DNA of 11,052 nucleotides from UMGS1933 sp051891435. GTDB lineage: Bacteria > Bacillota > Clostridia > TANB77 > CAG-508. The notes below the pieces were generated by a model. That model was not told the origin of the DNA and ran no database searches. It saw only the letters and a list, made by a program, of their open reading frames with translations. The first letter of the stretch is position 1. Each line of letters begins with the position of its first letter. Where the stretch lies: the NCBI GenBank assembly GCA_051891435.1, contig JBJFFE010000036.1, forward strand, positions 1 through 11,052, read 5' to 3'. Both the position numbers and the translations under genes were made by a program. Positions 1 through 5,412 of this stretch are shown in pieces.

Positions 1-81
1 TAAAAATTCTCCACTCATTTAAAGAATTTTATTGTTTATTTTTCAATGTGCTTTGTTCTCTTAATTTCGAGAACGTTCGAT

Positions 82-110
82 ATTGTACCATTTATTTTTT
101 CCTTTGTCAA
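82..110 (-). promoter_or_regulatory. Sigma-A promoter reading leftward out of the window
   Basis: On the minus strand a perfect -35 TTGACA (105-110) is followed by 17 bp and a -10 TACAAT (82-87). This is close to the vegetative sigma-A consensus with ideal spacing. It would drive a gene beginning at or beyond the left edge. An A/T-rich inverted repeat (111-146) sits just upstream of the -35. Confidence 0.8.
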
Positions 111-158
111 CACTTTTTTAAAAATATTTTCTATTTTTTAAAAGTGCTTTTAAGGCGC

Positions 159-220
159 AAAAAAATTAGTAACTGTTCCTCTCTTAAATGTTCAATTTTA
201 CGTCCAGAATATTACTAATT
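159..220 (-). terminator. Possible hairpin plus T run in the leftward leader
   Basis: In the minus-strand transcript, 212-220 pairs with 164-172 (9 bp, A/T rich) and 205-207 with 173-175, enclosing about 29 nt. The closing arm runs straight into a T tract (159-165). The order distal promoter, hairpin, T run, proximal promoter would suit an attenuator or the end of a small RNA. The stem is weak, so this is tentative and I recognise no known riboswitch class. Confidence 0.3.
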
Positions 221-270
221 ATATATTTACGATATATAAATGTGTCTTCATATTTACTTGGTACTTTTAT

Positions 271-299
271 ATCTTAACATTTTTTTTTCACATTGTCAA
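271..299 (-). promoter_or_regulatory. Second leftward sigma-A promoter
   Basis: On the minus strand TTGACA (294-299), 17 bp, then TAAGAT (271-276). It lies about 190 bp upstream of the first leftward promoter, so the leftward gene may have tandem promoters, or the distal promoter may make a short RNA ending near the T run at 159-165. No other promoter in the window has a -35 this close to consensus, apart from its neighbour. Confidence 0.65.
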
Positions 300-330
300 T
301 ATAAAAAACCAAAAAATTTTTAATTTTTTT

Positions 331-361
331 TTGCTTATAGAATATACTATAGTATATTCTA
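331..361 (+). promoter_or_regulatory. ylmC promoter region with 24-bp perfect palindrome
   Basis: Bases 338-361 form a perfect palindrome with half-site TAGAATATACTA and no spacer. A plausible promoter overlaps it: -35-like TTGCTT (331-336), 16 bp, then TATATT (353-358). A palindrome covering the spacer and -10 is a typical operator position, so a dimeric regulator may bind here. Alternatively it is an mRNA hairpin or chance in AT-rich DNA, though 24 perfect bases argue against chance. Confidence 0.5.
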
Positions 362-378
362 TTTTTAGGGTGATTTTT

Positions 379-612
379 ATGTCTGGAAAAGGTTTAGATT
401 TTAAACATAAAGAGGTAATTAATATTACAGATGGCAAAAGGCTTGGCTTTGTTCAAGACGTTAACGCCGATTTAGAAACAGGTGTAATAACTTCTATTAT
501 TGTTCCTGGTTCTTCTAAATTAATTAGTTTCTTTTCTTCGAGTAATGATATTATAATCCCCTGGCAGAATATAAGGTGCATTGGAGATGATATTATATTA
601 GTAGAAATTTGA
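379..612 (+). CDS. ylmC: YlmC/YmxH-family sporulation protein (PRC-barrel)
   Basis: A 77-residue protein of the YlmC/YmxH family, a small PRC-barrel-like protein common in spore-forming Firmicutes; its molecular role is not known to me. The family pattern is visible: VINITDGKRLGFVQDV near the N-terminus, an LETGVITSIIVPG segment in the middle and the IIIPWQNI...IGDDIILVEI ending. An upstream in-frame ATG at 331 would add 16 residues, but the sequence there is the promoter palindrome; the start at 379 has AGGGTG about 6 nt upstream and gives the usual family length. In Bacillus, ylmC lies just downstream of sigG; here it is also next to sigG but convergent with it, separated by two foldable elements. 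Confidence 0.88.
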   Translation: MSGKGLDFKHKEVINITDGKRLGFVQDVNADLETGVITSIIVPGSSKLISFFSSSNDIIIPWQNIRCIGDDIILVEI

Positions 613-665
613 TAAATTGTAATTTGTACGAATAATTATTTTATTGAATATATCGAAAGACAACC

Positions 666-808
666 GCCAAATCTCGTCTGGGTTTTTATATTTTATTTTT
701 TTCACTGCCCCATCCTAGAAAATGTAATTCGCTTCGCTCAAACATTTTCTACGGCGGTCACCCCGGAGTCGCTCCAAAAATAAAATATATAAAACCCCTG
801 CGTTTGGC
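666..808. other. Large branched inverted-repeat element
   Basis: The ends GCCAAA (666-671) and TTTGGC (803-808) pair. Inside them a long A/T stem forms between about 680-700 and 776-797 (GGG + T-rich arm against A-rich arm + CCC, one bulge). Within it are a 10-bp hairpin (716-725 with 742-751, loop containing CGCTTCGC) and a short GC hairpin (765-768 with 772-775). The inner part is far more GC-rich than its surroundings. It could be a mobile-repeat relic, a structured RNA or a bidirectional terminator. Only one copy is in this window. Confidence 0.5.
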
Positions 809-868
809 TACTTTATTTTTATGCAATTAATTATTCATATAGAGTAGCGCGAAGGGTGCTTATATAGT

Positions 869-990
869 CTCAGCCGTTTTGTATATTTTTTTAAAAGTCA
901 AATCTCGACAGCCCTTTGAGGCGGGGGAATACCCGCGTATGCCTTGGAGAGTTTGAGCTTTTAAAAAAATCATACAAAAGGTAGGCTGAG
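869..990 (+). repeat. Interspersed ~120-bp inverted-repeat element, copy 1
   Basis: The ends CTCAGCC (869-875) and GGCTGAG (984-990) start a long near-perfect stem running inward through the T-rich and A-rich arms, with a small asymmetric loop near the tip. The core is GC-rich and nests further pairings: GCGGG/CCCGC around GAATA, then AGGC/GCCT, then TCAAA-TCTC/GAGA-TTTGA. The same arrangement recurs at 9208-9325 and 11001-11052 in the opposite orientation. No protein, tRNA or transposase is encoded, so it is either a MITE/REP-like non-autonomous repeat or a dispersed structured RNA. It lies 20 bp beyond the sigG stop. Confidence 0.8.
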
Positions 991-1010
991 AAACAGTGAC
1001 ATACAAATTA

Positions 1011-1785
1011 TTATTTGTACATTCTTTTTATTCTGTCTATTGCATTTTTTTCTAATCTTGACACTTGTGCCTGTGATATTCCTATTTCTTGTGCTACCTC
1101 CATTTGAGTCTTCCCATCAAATATTCTTCTTGTTATAATGTTTTTTTCTCTTTCATTGAGTTTTTTCATTGCTTCTGCTATTGTTATATTTTCTGCCCAT
1201 AGTTCGTCTGTATTTTTTGTATCTTTTACTTGATCCATAACATATATATTTTCACTGCTTTCATTATACACTGGCTCTTGCAAAGATATTGGATCTTGTA
1301 TTGCATCTAAACTAATTATTATATCCTCTTTTGGCACATTTAATTCCTTTGCTATTTGTTCTATTGTAGCTTCTTTTTGAGTTTCCTTGAAAATTCTGTC
1401 CTTTATCTGTAGAGCCTTATATGCCAAATCTCTCATTGACCTACTTACTCTAATTGGATTATTATCTCTTAAATGTCTTCTAATTTCTCCTATTATCATT
1501 GGGACTCCGATAAGTACTAAATTTTACATTTAAACTTGAATCAAAATTATCTATTGCTTTTATTAATCCTACACATCCTATTTGAAATAAATCGTCTGCT
1601 GTTTCTCCTCTATTACCAAATCTTTGCACTACTGAAAGTACTAATCTCAAGTTCCCATTTATAAATTTTTCTCTAGCTTCTTTATCTCCTTCTTTTATTT
1701 TTTTTAATAGTTCGGTTTTTTCTTCATCTGATAGTACAGGTAGTTTTGCTGTGTTTACTGATGTAATTTCAACCTTATTTATCAA
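1011..1785 (-). CDS. sigG: Forespore sigma factor SigG, joined across a +1 shift at CGGA
   Basis: RNA polymerase sigma factor G, which drives late forespore gene expression during sporulation. The N-terminal part (codons 1-93, from the TTG at 1785) carries the SigG signature NKVEI..V.T.KLPVL and regions 1.2-2.3 (GNLRLVLSVVQRF, DDLFQIGCVGL). The C-terminal part carries VPMIIGEIRR, NNPIRVSRS, the AIQDPISLQEP and YVMDQ segments and the region-4 helix-turn-helix (KTQMEVAQEIGISQAQVSRL). The frame breaks by one extra base at CGGA (1506-1509); the first frame stops at 1480. Reading CGGA as one residue gives 257 aa, close to the ~260 of Bacillus SigG, with only a conserved Ala position altered. A TTG start follows a strong AAAGGAGGTC buried in a leader hairpin. 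It is third in line after deoD and rubredoxin. Alternatives are a pseudogene, a base-calling error or a split gene restarting at 1499. Confidence 0.9.
1506..1509 (-). other. Candidate +1 recoding site CGGA in sigG
   Basis: In the minus-strand reading, codons ACT TAT CGG are followed by A, then GTC CCA ATG in the +1 frame. CGG is codon 93. Staying in frame gives eight more residues and TAG. The upstream P-site codon TAT would re-pair poorly on ATC, so classic P-site slippage is not favoured. The product would read STY-x-VPM, where x is Gly if C is skipped and GGA read, or Arg if four bases are read by a CGG-type tRNA; the family has Ala here. Confidence 0.6.
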
Positions 1786-1791
1786 AAAAAG

Positions 1792-1836
1792 ACCTCCTTT
1801 GGAATTTACTTATTTAAAGTATTTCCAAATAGAGGT
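1792..1836 (-). promoter_or_regulatory. sigG leader hairpin hiding the Shine-Dalgarno, with terminator-like T run
   Basis: In the sigG mRNA, 1832-1836 pairs with 1792-1796 (5 bp), 1823-1829 with 1798-1804 (7 bp) and 1817-1821 with 1807-1811 (5 bp), around a 5-nt loop. The 3' arm contains the AGGAGGT Shine-Dalgarno (1792-1798). Directly after the stem come C and seven Ts (1784-1790), overlapping the TTG start, so the structure also resembles an intrinsic terminator for the deoD-rubredoxin transcript. Either role would lower sigG expression from upstream readthrough. A hairpin that dampens sigG translation has been described in Bacillus, as I recall it. Confidence 0.65.
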
Positions 1837-1863
1837 AATTTATTCTTCTATATTTAGAAGGTT

Positions 1864-2004
1864 TTATTCTTCTACTTCTTTAAACATATCTTTACCAACT
1901 CCACATAATGGGCATACCCAATCTTCTGGTAAATCTTCAAATTTTACACCTTCTACACTTTCGTCATAAATATATCCACATACTGTGCATTCGTATTGTT
2001 TCAT
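1864..2004 (-). CDS. Rubredoxin
   Basis: A 46-residue rubredoxin, a small cytoplasmic electron carrier with one iron bound by four cysteines; in anaerobes it often serves oxygen- and peroxide-detoxifying enzymes. The sequence shows the two iron-binding knuckles, CTVCGYIYD near residue 6 and CPLCGVGKD near residue 31, and the EDLPEDWVCP segment typical of the family. The ATG at 2004 has a GGAGGGG ribosome-binding site that overlaps the end of deoD, only 13 bp away, so the two genes are co-transcribed. The sigG start lies 78 bp further on, across the leader hairpin. No redox partner is encoded nearby. Confidence 0.96.
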   Translation of the reverse strand: MKQYECTVCGYIYDESVEGVKFEDLPEDWVCPLCGVGKDMFKEVEE

Positions 2005-2017
2005 ATTTTCCCCTCCT

Positions 2018-2725
2018 TTATAATTTTATTGCTGTTTCTAAACCTAATTTTATCATATTGGTTAATGCTGTTTGTCTTTCAGCTGGCGTTAATTGTTCTG
2101 GTTTAACTAGTGAGTCTGTTACAGATAATATACATGCTGCTTTTTTATTTAATGAGTTTGCTATATGGAATAATGCAAATGCTTCCATTTCTGCTGCAAT
2201 GCATCCATGTTTCTCATATAGTTCTTTTAAATCTGCTGTACTTGAATAAAATACATCTGTACTGTGTACATTTCCTTCTACTACACTTAAGTTCATTTCT
2301 TTTGCTGTTTCTAATATAACATCATTACATGAATTTTTAGCTGCTACTGAGTGCACTTTTTCACCATTATACACTTCTGCAAATGTAGATTCACTATATC
2401 CTTCTTTTACTACTATAATATCTTTTAGGTTTAAGTTTTCTACGTATCCTCCGCAGCTTCCAATTCTTATTATGCAATCTACATCATAAAATTTAAATAA
2501 TTCATGAGTATAAATTCCTATACTTGGTATTCCCATTCCATGTCCCATTACTGTGATTTCTTTTCCTTTATATGTTCCTGTGTATGCATACATTCCTCTA
2601 ACTTGGTTTACTAGCCTTACGTTTTCCATAAAGTTTTCTGCAATGTATTTTGCTCTTAATGGATCTCCTGGCATTAGTACTATTTTTGCTATATCTTCTT
2701 TTTTTGCTTCATTATGTGGTGTCAT
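2018..2725 (-). CDS. deoD: Purine nucleoside phosphorylase, DeoD type
   Basis: Cleaves purine (deoxy)nucleosides with phosphate to free base and (deoxy)ribose-1-phosphate; a cytoplasmic purine salvage enzyme, hexameric in the family. At 235 aa it matches the family length. Visible motifs are the phosphate-binding MPGDPLRAK (18-26), GHGMGIPS (61-68), RIGSCGG (87-93), the ribose-binding EME (179-181) and SVTDS, whose Asp204 falls at the same number as the catalytic Asp of the E. coli enzyme. The ATG at 2725 has AGGAGG 6 bp upstream. It has its own sigma-A promoter and heads a deoD-rubredoxin(-sigG) unit. Its product base could feed the apt-encoded salvage reaction at the other end of the window. 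Confidence 0.97.
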   Translation of the reverse strand: MTPHNEAKKEDIAKIVLMPGDPLRAKYIAENFMENVRLVNQVRGMYAYTGTYKGKEITVMGHGMGIPSIGIYTHELFKFYDVDCIIRIGSCGGYVENLNLKDIIVVKEGYSESTFAEVYNGEKVHSVAAKNSCNDVILETAKEMNLSVVEGNVHSTDVFYSSTADLKELYEKHGCIAAEMEAFALFHIANSLNKKAACILSVTDSLVKPEQLTPAERQTALTNMIKLGLETAIKL

Positions 2726-2755
2726 AAAAAACCTCCTAATTTTTATTTTGATTTT

Positions 2756-2784
2756 AGTATATCAAATAAAGTTTAGTTTTTCAA
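2756..2784 (-). promoter_or_regulatory. Sigma-A promoter of deoD
   Basis: On the minus strand TTGAAA (2779-2784), 17 bp, TATACT (2756-2761). It lies 31 bp upstream of the deoD start and just past the terminator of the preceding gene, which is the right place for the promoter of the deoD-rubredoxin transcript. Confidence 0.8.
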
Positions 2785-2795
2785 TGCTTCTTAAT

Positions 2796-2832
2796 AAGAA
2801 ATAACTGTTTTTCTAATTCACAGTTATTTCTT
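2796..2832 (-). terminator. Terminator of the 467-residue gene
   Basis: A perfect 13-bp inverted repeat (2796-2808 with 2820-2832) encloses an 11-nt loop, starting 3 bp after the stop codon of the upstream gene. The 3' arm is U-rich in the transcript but is not followed by a long U run, so termination strength is uncertain. It separates that gene from the deoD promoter. Confidence 0.55.
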
Positions 2833-2835
2833 TCT

Positions 2836-4239
2836 TTATTCTTGTTCTGGTCCTTCTATATTAGTTTCATCCCTTTGTGTTTCCTTTTGTGCTCTTTCTA
2901 TTGCTTCTTTCTCATTTATTTGATAATTTATACTATCCTTAAAAGAGTTTTTGGATTGACTTGGTTCTGGTAATTGTAAAATTACATTTTTATTTTTTTC
3001 AACATTCGCACTTTGTATTTCAGCCTGCCAGAATTTGTTTTCAAAGTCTTTATCTTCTTGGTTCGGAGCTCCTATAGCAAATTGTTCATCTTTACCTATC
3101 AAACCCTTAGCTAGTGCATCCTTATATGCCTCCATACTATCAAATCTACTAATGTTATTTCTCTCGTGAGCCTCAATAAAAGCTTTGTAACTTTCTATAT
3201 TATCTAAATACTTCGAGAGTTTTTGTTTTGTTTTTAAATTCTTTTTATTAACTTTATTTGCTCTTGTCTCTTGTTTTTTTATACTTTTCTGTAAGAATTT
3301 TGCTATCTTTTTTTTGTCTTTGTCGCTTAATGGCAATTCATGTAGCCTATTTAATACGTCTTGCTGTCTATCTATATTTCTTCTAAGTTCAGCTAATTTA
3401 TTGTTGCTATCTTCATACTGTTCTAATCTATTTTGGTCTTCTGCGTTTTTCTTATAGAAATTTGAAATTTGTTCTTCTGTAAATTTTCCTCTTATTTCTG
3501 CTGGAATTTGTATTTTTAATGTTTTATCTATTATATCCGTTTTCCTTTTTTCATCATTAAACCTACCTATATCTTTTTCATCCATCAGTTTTTTTGCTTC
3601 ATCCAAAGATAAGTTCTCTTTTGCTGCAAAATCTGCTACTTTTTTGTCATTTTGAAAGCTTTTTGAATTTTGAATATTTCTATTTCTTACTTGAAGAAAT
3701 ATTTTCTTACATATTTCAATAGACTTTTTTGTATCAATTCTTATAGATCCTTTTTTCATTTTAAAAGCAACATTCTGATTATCCTTATTTATAAAGCCTC
3801 TTGTAATTGGTAACCCTTGGGTTTTTGCTAAACTTGCTTCTACTGCATTCATTAATCTTCTAGATTCGTCATCCTTGGATGATACAGCTCTGTTAAGCAC
3901 TTGGCTTGCTTTATTATTTTGTAATGACAACTGATTCAACTCATACAATACATCTTTTAGTTCTTGCATTTGTTCCATTATTTGTTCGTAACTTTCTAAA
4001 TCTGTTTCTACTCTATTCATTGCATTAATTTGATTACTATATTTTTTTTGCAATCTTTTTTCTTCTGTATATGTATCTACACCTCTGTATTTTTCTGCCT
4101 CTTCAACTTCTCTTTGTATAGCTTCTTGCCAATTAAAATAAAAAATTTTAGAAGATAATTTTTCCTGTTCTACTATAACTGTTTTTACAAGAGAATCATC
4201 GATAATTTGCCCATTGTATTCAAAACTCATATTATTCAT
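2836..4239 (-). CDS. Unrecognised charged, probably coiled-coil protein
   Basis: A 467-residue protein I do not recognise. It is very rich in Lys, Glu, Gln and Asn, has no signal peptide or membrane segment, and contains long stretches with helical, coiled-coil-like character (roughly residues 45-130 and 265-365). Only one Cys is visible, in the middle (SIEICKKIF). The C-terminal ~70 residues (from EDKDFENKF) look disordered and end in acidic residues. The ATG at 4239 has AGGAGG 5 nt upstream, which decides the start over a second ATG three codons in. It is monocistronic, with its own promoter and terminator, between the uracil-DNA glycosylase and deoD. Codon use resembles its neighbours, so recent transfer is not obvious. 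I assign no function. Confidence 0.85.
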   Translation of the reverse strand: MNNMSFEYNGQIIDDSLVKTVIVEQEKLSSKIFYFNWQEAIQREVEEAEKYRGVDTYTEEKRLQKKYSNQINAMNRVETDLESYEQIMEQMQELKDVLYELNQLSLQNNKASQVLNRAVSSKDDESRRLMNAVEASLAKTQGLPITRGFINKDNQNVAFKMKKGSIRIDTKKSIEICKKIFLQVRNRNIQNSKSFQNDKKVADFAAKENLSLDEAKKLMDEKDIGRFNDEKRKTDIIDKTLKIQIPAEIRGKFTEEQISNFYKKNAEDQNRLEQYEDSNNKLAELRRNIDRQQDVLNRLHELPLSDKDKKKIAKFLQKSIKKQETRANKVNKKNLKTKQKLSKYLDNIESYKAFIEAHERNNISRFDSMEAYKDALAKGLIGKDEQFAIGAPNQEDKDFENKFWQAEIQSANVEKNKNVILQLPEPSQSKNSFKDSINYQINEKEAIERAQKETQRDETNIEGPEQE

Positions 4240-4260
4240 ATGTTCCTCCTCTGTTTATTA

Positions 4261-4295
4261 TTGTATAATATATCATACAATATAATAATTTTCAA
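4261..4295 (-). promoter_or_regulatory. Promoter of the 467-residue gene with overlapping palindrome
   Basis: On the minus strand TTGAAA (4290-4295), 17 bp, TATATT (4267-4272). The -10 lies inside an imperfect 20-bp palindrome (4261-4280) with arms TTGTAT and ATACAA, a possible operator. The start codon follows 27 bp after the -10. Confidence 0.6.
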
Positions 4296-4316
4296 TATTA
4301 GTGTAGTTATTTTTTC

Positions 4317-4871
4317 TTATATTATATCTAATTTACTCCTTACCTCTTTTAAATCTTTCCAAAATGCAATTTTTTTGGTTTCATCGCGGAGTAAAGCTGC
4401 GGGGTGAAAGGTCGGCATATATTTTATTCCATCTTTTTCTATCCATTGTCCTCTTGTTTTAGTTATTCCATATTCTTCCCCTAATATGTTTTTTAATGCT
4501 ACACTTCCAAGTAATACTATTATTTTTGGTTTTATCAAACTTATTTGTGTTTGTAAATACTCTTTGCAACTGTCAGCTTCTTCTTTTTCTGGATTTCTAT
4601 TGTTAGGTGGTCTACATTTAACCACATTTGTAATATAAAGTTCTTCTCTTTTTATTCCCAAACCTGCTAGTGCCATATTCATTAATTTTCCAGCTTTCCC
4701 TACAAAAGGTATCCCTTGAGCATCTTCATCTGCTCCTGGTCCTTCACCTATAAACATTATTTGGGCATTTTTGTTTCCTTCACCTATTACTACATTATTT
4801 CTGCCAGTACACAATTTACATTTATTGCAATTTTTGCAAGCTCGTTCTAATTCTTCCCACGAATTCATCAT
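4317..4871 (-). CDS. Uracil-DNA glycosylase, family 4 (Fe-S)
   Basis: A 184-residue iron-sulfur uracil-DNA glycosylase that removes uracil arising from cytosine deamination to start base-excision repair. It shows the motif-1 GEGPGADEDAQG with FVGKAG, the Cys ligands in CNKC near the N-terminus plus VVKCRPPNNRNP and SCKEYL, and the motif HPAALLR near the C-terminus. An ATG at 4883 is in frame, but the GGAGG beginning 3 nt into that reading is the ribosome-binding site for the ATG at 4871, which I take as the start. Even so, the gene overlaps the end of coaE by 50 bp in another frame. It is the last gene of the addB-coaD-coaE-UDG operon; a clear terminator is not visible. Confidence 0.92.
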   Translation of the reverse strand: MMNSWEELERACKNCNKCKLCTGRNNVVIGEGNKNAQIMFIGEGPGADEDAQGIPFVGKAGKLMNMALAGLGIKREELYITNVVKCRPPNNRNPEKEEADSCKEYLQTQISLIKPKIIVLLGSVALKNILGEEYGITKTRGQWIEKDGIKYMPTFHPAALLRDETKKIAFWKDLKEVRSKLDII

Positions 4872-5409
4872 AGTTTCCTCCATTATTTTCTACAATATAA
4901 TTAGCATATTTTTTATAAAATTCATTACTAGGTTGTGAGTTTATCCTTTCTATAGCTTTATCTTTACTTATGTTGTCACGCTTACATATTCTTTCTGTTT
5001 GTGTATTTATGTTACTTATAACTACTATAACAATATCACAATATTCATTTAGACCAGTTTCTATAAGTAGTGGTACATCTATTATTACATATTCTTCATC
5101 CGCTTCTTGTATTTGTTTTTTTATTTCTTCAACAACATATTGCTTTGTAAGTTCATTTAACTCTTCTCTTTTTTTACTGTTTGTAAAAATTATTTCAGCT
5201 AATTTTGGTCTGTTTAGTTCTCCTATTTCATTTAAAATTTCTGTCCCAAATAATTCAATTATTTTATTAAAATATTCCATGCCTTTTTTTTGCATCTGTT
5301 CGACAACTTTGTCTGCATATATTGTTTTTGCTTTTAGTTCTTTTCCTAGAATATTTGTTATTGTGCTTTTTCCGCTTCCTGATGAACCTGTTATTCCGAT
5401 TATTTTCAT
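4822..5409 (-). CDS. coaE: Dephospho-CoA kinase
   Basis: Phosphorylates the 3' hydroxyl of dephospho-CoA with ATP, the last step of coenzyme A synthesis, in the cytoplasm. At 195 aa it has the usual length. The P-loop GSSGSGKST (residues 8-16) follows the N-terminal MKIIGITG, the substrate motif DVPLLIETGL lies in the middle, and the lid-region R..KRD is present. The C-terminal YIVENNG matches the family's final strand; the last ~17 residues are encoded in DNA shared with the glycosylase gene. The ATG at 5409 has AAAGGAC upstream and sits 3 bp after the coaD stop, so coaD and coaE are translationally close and give consecutive pathway steps. Confidence 0.96.
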   Translation of the reverse strand: MKIIGITGSSGSGKSTITNILGKELKAKTIYADKVVEQMQKKGMEYFNKIIELFGTEILNEIGELNRPKLAEIIFTNSKKREELNELTKQYVVEEIKKQIQEADEEYVIIDVPLLIETGLNEYCDIVIVVISNINTQTERICKRDNISKDKAIERINSQPSNEFYKKYANYIVENNGGNYDEFVGRIRTSLQKLQ

Positions 5410-5412
5410 ATA

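Larger units (their letters stand above)
1..378. other. Non-coding region left of ylmC
   Basis: I see no convincing gene here. The stretch holds two leftward sigma-A promoters (82-110 and 271-299), a possible hairpin/terminator between them, and the palindromic ylmC promoter region at its right end. On the minus strand the RNA from the proximal promoter would begin near 75 and could fold a small hairpin (55-60 with 69-74). The minus-strand bases next to position 1 carry a GGAG about 7 nt before the edge, so the start codon of the leftward gene probably lies at or just outside base 1. That gene itself cannot be identified. Confidence 0.6.
613..1010. other. Non-coding convergent intergenic region between ylmC and sigG
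   Basis: This 398-bp gap contains no supported gene. It is almost filled by two different foldable elements, one at 666-808 and one at 869-990, described separately. Both lie between the 3' ends of two convergent genes, where they may end transcription from either side. A small inverted repeat (TACAAAT at 1002-1008 with ATTTGTA at 1013-1019) overlaps the sigG stop but lacks a following T run. Confidence 0.6.

Noticed and set aside
905..950. tRNA or group II intron domain V in the GC-rich core of the repeat
   Set aside because: There is no T-loop or acceptor stem, and the core lacks the domain V catalytic triad arrangement; the resemblance is only a GC hairpin.
1502..1507. Slippage at CCC-A in sigG, one codon after the CGG
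   Set aside because: It would also restore the frame with equal length, but changes two conserved residues rather than one and has no counterpart in addB.
1506..1509. Classic P-site +1 slippage, as in prfB, as the cause of both frame breaks
   Set aside because: The P-site codons differ (TAT in sigG, ACT in addB) and neither tRNA would re-pair well after a +1 move. No stop codon sits in the A site, and only addB has a nearby GGAGG. The shared feature is the A-site CGGA.
1895..1945. A sigma-F promoter for sigG inside rubredoxin, from GTATG and GGTAAAGAT boxes 16 bp apart
   Set aside because: Both boxes miss consensus by a base, the spacing is off by one, and they overlap conserved coding sequence, so chance is likely.
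1751..2804. Plus-strand reading frames opposite sigG, rubredoxin and deoD
   Set aside because: They lie antisense to well-recognised genes and are low-complexity Leu/Ser/Phe-rich mirror translations without ribosome-binding sites. The same applies to plus-strand frames opposite coaE, coaD, addB and ogg.
4872..4883. Upstream ATG at 4883 as the start of the uracil-DNA glycosylase
   Set aside because: The codons after it contain the GGAGG that serves the ATG at 4871, and the ATG at 4883 has no ribosome-binding site of its own.
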